A DNA stretch of 11,798 nt from Neocallimastix lanati (nom. inval.) (Eukaryota; Neocallimastigomycota; Neocallimastigomycetes; Neocallimastigales; Neocallimastigaceae), in assembly GCA_016946835.1 (NCBI GenBank), contig JACVTC010000690.1, positions 1 to 11,798 on the forward strand, read 5' to 3'. Of the stretch, positions 8,301 to 11,798 are shown piece after piece. Both the position numbers and the translations under genes were made by a program. The first letter of the stretch is position 1, and the number at the start of each line of letters is the position of its first letter. The notes below the pieces were generated by a model. It saw only the letters and a list, made by a program, of their open reading frames with translations. It did not search any database and was not told the origin of the DNA.

Positions 8301-8353
8301 TATAGATATAAACTGGCAGAGAAAAACTATACCCCGATGATGTACTTTCGTCG
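8300..8353 (-). CDS. MTR4: MTR4 terminal exon with a one-base frameshift
   Basis: The exon reads [11 protein letters not shown] in the frame set by the upstream exon. The family's invariant ending, SASLYL and a TAA at 8302-8300, is present but one base out of frame. The shift falls in a run of five A on the plus strand (8322-8326); four would restore the normal terminus. Read as given, translation runs on for 15 residues ([15 protein letters not shown]) to a TAA at 8276-8274. Perfect conservation of the downstream residues argues for a sequencing or assembly indel, or a very recent mutation. Immediately after the stop lies an A10-G-T12 palindrome. Confidence 0.85.
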
Positions 8354-9004
8354 CTGAAGTAAGTAATATTGATTTAATAGTAATAATAAATAAATTATTA
8401 ATATTATATATTTATAAAATATAATATTATATTATATATATATATATAAAGGATATTAATAATAATAATAAATTTTTTTTTTTTTTTTATTTTTACCTTC
8501 TTTAAATTTATTTTCTAATTCAACGTTACCGATGACATGAGCCGCATTCACCAATTGTTTTAACATTTCATCAATGGTTTTAATGACTCGGGTAATCGAT
8601 CCCTCATACATAGTTGTCAATTTACAGATATTGACAAAAGGTTCACCTTCTCCCCAGGCATAGATAGCATTTATTAAATTTTTACTGAAACTTTCAATAT
8701 ATTTTTCTTCATCTATTTCTACTTTACTTTCAATACTAATCTTCATAATCTTCTTTACTGTATCCATTAATCGTTTATATGGATTCCACATATCTTTCCT
8801 TACATTAACGGATTCACTATTTTTAATCTTTTTTAATTTAATTTTTTTAATTCATTCATATATATATATATATATATTTAAAATAATAATAATAATAATA
8901 ACAATAATAATGAATTTAAATATTAATTATTATTCTTTGAATCATATATATAATTTATGATTTTTATTTTATTTTTATTTTTTTTTTTTTTTATTTTTTC
9001 CAAC

Positions 9005-9035
<31 letters not shown>

Positions 9036-11182
9036 TTATGAATTAATGAATTATTTTATTTTTCCTAACCTTTTCTTGAGAAACTAAACAACTTAAAAGG
9101 GCAATAATTTGTGGAATAGTTAAATCATTAAAGGCACCATCAAATAACATTTCAGTGATCACTAATTCATCACCTGTCATAATTTCACAAGCAACACGTC
9201 CCTTTAATTCTAAAATTCCTGAAGAAGACATAAATCCTAATCTAATAATATATATAATGTTAATATATATATATGGTTTTTATATGGTTTATATATAGTT
9301 TATATATGGTATATATGTTTTATATATGGTTTAAATATATATTAAATACATAAAATTATAATATTATCATAGAATAAAATTTTATATATAATATATAAAA
9401 TATAACTTCATATTAATACTAATATTATAAATTATAAATACTATATATTTTATATTAATAATAATAATAATAATTATAATAAATTATTTGATATAATATA
9501 ATATATAAAAAAAAAAAAGTTTACCTTCGAAGTACTCTCTTTTTATATTTTAATTCATCTAATTTTAATATATTATTCATACGATCCACTTTTCTTTTCA
9601 TATATTTTATTTTTTTATCAAGAATAACTTTTTTATCATATTGTTCAAAGAGGCTCTTCAATTTTGGTGATTCATGTAATGGATGTTCATATAACCTTGT
9701 TTCTAATACTCTAATTTTCTAATATTATAAATTTTTATTATATATATATATTTATTATACATAAAATATATATAAAAAAAATAAAAATAAAAATAAAAAT
9801 AAATAAATGAATAAAATTAAATAAAATTAAATAAATGAATAAAATTAAATAAATGAATAAAATTAAATAAATGAATAAAATGAAATTAAATAAATGAAAT
9901 TAAATAAATAAATAAAATTAAATAAATAAATAAATAAATAAAAAGATAATAGATTACTTTAATTAATTTTTCGAAGGAGGAATCGTTAATTTTTAAATCT
10001 TCTATTGGATCTAACAATGGAATTCCATCTGAGAAATTTTTAGCCACTTCAGATAAGACTTTTGCCATCTGTTGACGAGATTCTAGTGATTTAAGATTTT
10101 TAGGTAGGAAGACGCGTACCGAACTAATCTCTTCCACAGAACTTAAATCACAAGGAATAACGATAGGATCTCCCTTTTCTCCTTCTCCACAAGGTTCTGG
10201 TGGTAAATGATCCTTTTCTGTACCTGGCTTACATATCAGAAGAACATCAATGATATAACGTTGATCTTCCAATTCTGACTTTATATCACTTCCTTTCACT
10301 TGAGCAAAACATTTTTGATAATTTACTAAGATACCCCAACCAAAGTCACGGGTAACTTCCTGATAATCCTTTAAAATTTCATCATCTTCTAATTCTCTAT
10401 TCTCTTCCTCCCCTCCTCCTTCTCCATCAAAATCAAAAGTACCTGTACCGGCAGTGGGATTGGCCATATCAATATCATGATTTAATTTTATATGAACCAA
10501 TCGACCCGACTGTAAAAATGGTAATATGTAAGCTGGATGATTAATTACCGATTTAAAATCACCCCTATAGATTTCTAATTGTTGATAAATATTATAGTAA
10601 TCTTCTATACTTTCTTCATCTTCAATAATGATATGAAAGGCTTGTTCCTGTAAAGTTTTTAAATTATTTTCTAATCCAGGTATTTTCTCTCGATTTTGAT
10701 ATTGGAAAAAACTTTTTTCTAAGATGGCTTCCGGCTTATAATTTTCCATACGTAATAAATTTAGAATCATACAATATTTAATATTGAAGGCACTATTAAG
10801 TTTATTGGGACTACCACCAATCATATCTCTAACACTTTTACTTTCTATTTTTTTATCCAACATTAAAATTGATATACCACAATCATCAATACCTCTACGA
10901 CCAGCTCTTCCACTCATCTTTTTTTTTTTTTTTTTCAAATCAATATTCATATATATTTATATATAAATATTGTATTATATTTATATATTTAAATTAATAA
11001 ATTTATATATATATATATAATTGTATTAATAAATAAATAATTAAATATGAATTATATATTATATTAATAGATAATAGATAATAATTTTAGTTTATATGTA
11101 TATTATATATTAATAATAATAATTATAATAATTGATAATATGAAAGAAATATTAAATAATTATTAATAAAATATAACATCTT

Positions 11183-11214
<32 letters not shown>

Positions 11215-11798
11215 TGTTTATTTATTTATTAAATATTTATCTATCTATCTATCTATTTATTTATTTATTTATTTATCTTTTATTTATCTATAATTTATTA
11301 ATTTATTTATTTATTTATTTATCCATTTATTTGTTTTTATTTAATTATTCATTTATTCATTTTATATATTTATATATATATATTACTTTATCTTACCTGT
11401 ATATATTCACCACTGGTTAACCAACGACGACGTCGACCATCAAATTTTCTTAATTTAGTAAAAACAACGGTTTTAGCTGGCATATTTAAACCAATAGAAA
11501 AAGTTTCCGTTGCGAATAATATTTTAACTAAACCTTCCTGGAAAAGAATTTCAATAATTTCTTTTAAAAGAGGAAGTAATCCTGAATGATGAATTCCTAT
11601 ACCTCTTTTTAAAATTGGTATCATATTTTGAATTTGATATAATTGAAAATCTTCATCCGATAATGAGGCTGTAGCATTTTTAAAAATAATATCAATCATC
11701 TCTTTTTCTTTATCATTATTAAAATCAAATTTTGACAATTGAACGGCCAAAGCTTCACAATCTGCTTTTGAAAATGAAAAAACAATGGCTGGTTGATA
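8300..11798 (-). CDS. MTR4: MTR4-type nuclear exosome RNA helicase, 3' part, six exons
   Basis: Joined exons on the minus strand are 11798-11397, 10917-9958, 9718-9525, 9241-9070, 8827-8497 and 8353-8300. They give about 703 residues if one extra base in the last exon is discounted. Mtr4 is a 3'-to-5' RNA helicase that feeds nuclear RNAs (rRNA and snoRNA precursors, aberrant transcripts) to the exosome and is the helicase of TRAMP-type complexes. Visible in order are RecA2 motifs ([33 protein letters not shown]), motif [12 protein letters not shown] split by an intron, the arch/KOW region, and the C-terminal helical domain ([40 protein letters not shown]) ending SASLYL. The LFDGAFNDL segment fits Mtr4 better than the cytoplasmic paralogue Ski2. 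Motifs I-III lie beyond the right edge. All five introns are GT-AG and all junctions preserve reading phase. Confidence 0.95.
8354..8496 (-). other. Intron, 143 bp
   Basis: Donor GTAAAA at 8496; acceptor TACTTCAG ending at 8354, the only acceptor in the gene with a small pyrimidine-containing consensus. It splits an Ala codon (G|CG). The remainder is an A17 run and AT dinucleotides. Confidence 0.85.
8497..8827 (-). CDS. MTR4: MTR4 exon: C-terminal helical domain
   Basis: 331 bases, starting in phase 0 with [20 protein letters not shown] and ending with GAA G|GTAAAA in phase 1. It aligns through [38 protein letters not shown] and LENKFKE with the helical bundle at the end of Mtr4 proteins. 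The residues before the ATG at 8791 are part of the exon. Calling the gene from that ATG would lose 12 codons. Confidence 0.95.
8828..9069 (-). other. Intron, 242 bp
   Basis: Donor GTTAGG at 9069 is the least canonical of the five. The acceptor AAAAAAG at 8829-8828 is the only nearby AG that restores phase 0. The intron holds (ATTT)n at about 9006-9037, an (AAT)n patch near 8885-8905 and (TA)n near 8860-8877. Confidence 0.8.
9070..9241 (-). CDS. MTR4: MTR4 exon: [10 protein letters not shown] segment
   Basis: 172 bases. It starts with the A that completes the Arg codon, giving [20 protein letters not shown], and runs through [20 protein letters not shown] to SQEK, ending in phase 0 before [15 protein letters not shown] is a hallmark of the C-terminal helical domain shared by Mtr4 and Ski2. 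LFDGAFNDL and IIALLSC point to Mtr4. The ATG at 9231 is internal methionine, not a start. Confidence 0.95.
9242..9524 (-). other. Intron, 283 bp
   Basis: Donor GTAAAC at 9524; acceptor TTAG at 9243-9242, splitting an Arg codon (AG|A). Near the acceptor side (9255-9345) the plus strand repeats TATATGGTTT-like units about six times. The rest is AT simple sequence. Confidence 0.9.
9525..9718 (-). CDS. MTR4: MTR4 exon: coiled segment leading to KRVLRRLGF
   Basis: 194 bases, entered in phase 0 and left in phase 2 (CGA AG|GTAAAC). It encodes [20 protein letters not shown] through [13 protein letters not shown], matching the family's R-x-Y-x-HPLH and LDELKxRKRVLRRLGF segments. The middle is a Lys-rich helix ([18 protein letters not shown]). 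This exon has no ATG near its beginning and is easily missed by ORF callers. Confidence 0.95.
9719..9957 (-). other. Intron, 239 bp, containing an 18-bp minisatellite
   Basis: Donor GTAATC at 9957, acceptor TTAG at 9720-9719, phase 0. About 9785-9945 is a tandem repeat with an 18-base unit (AAATTAAATAAATGAATA), grading into AAAT tetranucleotides. The repeat fills most of the intron, so its length probably varies between strains. Confidence 0.9.
9958..10917 (-). CDS. MTR4: MTR4 exon: motif VI, arch and KOW region with acidic insertion
   Basis: 320 codons, phase 0 at both ends (AAG|ATG and AAA|GTAATC). It opens with MSGRAGRRG, whose arginines contact ATP in motif VI (family knowledge). It continues through the winged-helix part ([26 protein letters not shown]) into the arch, the stalk-and-KOW domain that recruits RNA and AIM-motif adaptors. 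Where human MTR4 goes almost directly from the PFLQ-GRLV strand to DFGWG, this protein inserts about 42 residues (10348-10473) rich in Gly, Asp and Glu, including [21 protein letters not shown] second variable loop ([13 protein letters not shown]) precedes [19 protein letters not shown]. The exon ends at [14 protein letters not shown]...FEKLIK. The ATG at 10950, inside the intron, is not a start. Confidence 0.95.
10918..11396 (-). other. Intron, 479 bp, splits helicase motif VI
   Basis: Donor GTAAGA at 11396; acceptor AG at 10919-10918 placed so that GEYIQ joins MSGRAGRRG in phase 0. The longest intron here, filled with TTTA/TCTA tetranucleotides (about 11217-11380) and (AT)n near 11190-11214. 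Directly before the acceptor the transcript has a run of about 16 A where a pyrimidine tract would usually lie. Confidence 0.9.
11397..11798 (-). CDS. MTR4: MTR4 exon: RecA2 domain, open at the window edge
   Basis: 134 codons, in frame from the edge (first residues [18 protein letters not shown]) to the phase-0 donor CAG|GTAAGA. It carries the conserved RecA2 segments [15 protein letters not shown] and [16 protein letters not shown] (motif V, RNA/ATP coupling) and ends GEYIQ, the start of motif VI. The frame is open upstream of the TTG codon at 11750, so no start lies here. Between motifs V and VI the protein reads [17 protein letters not shown]. The four arginines, coded CGA CGT CGT CGT, replace the KDFR of human MTR4 as I recall it. 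Confidence 0.95.

Noticed and set aside
9043-10950. Separate small genes starting at ATG 10950 and 9231
   Set aside because: These are ORF fragments of one spliced MTR4 gene. Reading phase and homology run across each junction.
10784-10966. 60-codon plus-strand frame
   Set aside because: Antisense to the MTR4 exon that encodes motif VI and the following helices, whose homology is certain.
11214-11420. 68-codon plus-strand frame rich in Tyr/Leu/Ile
   Set aside because: It is a reading of TTTA/TCTA tetranucleotide repeats inside an MTR4 intron.

Overview
The window is a piece of an extremely AT-rich eukaryotic nuclear genome. The noncoding DNA is almost pure A/T: homopolymers up to A50, long (AAT)n tracts and AT minisatellites. 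The few coding islands are much richer in G+C (roughly a third). The one firmly identified gene is split by five GT-AG introns. This composition, together with an opisthokont-like MTR4 helicase, fits an anaerobic gut fungus (Neocallimastigomycota) best. A dictyostelid or another AT-rich protist is not excluded. The assignment is inference from composition and gene structure, not from a marker gene.

Layout. Bases 1-63 (minus strand) look like the first 21 codons of a gene that runs off the left edge. Bases 64-4834 hold no convincing gene. They contain plain AT-rich spacer, a 36-bp direct repeat, an array with 15 exact copies of a 16-bp perfect palindrome (1828-2600), an 80-unit (AAT)n microsatellite (2770-3010), a decayed TTA-rich minisatellite (3380-4020) and a second (AAT)n tract (4559-4698). 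Bases 4848-5330 (plus strand) encode an intact 160-residue acidic protein of unknown family, preceded by an overlapping upstream ORF. A base-complex tail follows, ending at a T16A13 palindrome at 5651-5679. A 45-bp minisatellite of eight units lies at 5933-6291. At 6908-7180 there is a 273-bp nonautonomous DNA transposon with 38-bp imperfect terminal inverted repeats and a perfect 9-bp target-site duplication. Between 6337 and 8119 four A-tracts of 35-50 bases punctuate the spacer.

The right third (8300-11798, minus strand) carries the 3' part of an MTR4/SKIV2L2-type nuclear exosome RNA helicase. Six exons can be joined precisely by homology and reading phase. They cover part of the second RecA domain, motifs V and VI, the arch/KOW region with an acidic Gly/Glu-rich insertion, and the C-terminal helical domain ending in SASLYL. 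The first RecA domain (motifs I-III) lies beyond the right edge. The last exon contains one extra base in a homopolymer, which breaks the conserved C-terminus. It is either a sequence error or a real mutation.

The genes do not form a functional cluster. I see no operon-like or defence-like system here. The most informative novelties are the small transposon, the palindromic satellite, the orphan protein and the peculiarities of the MTR4 gene.
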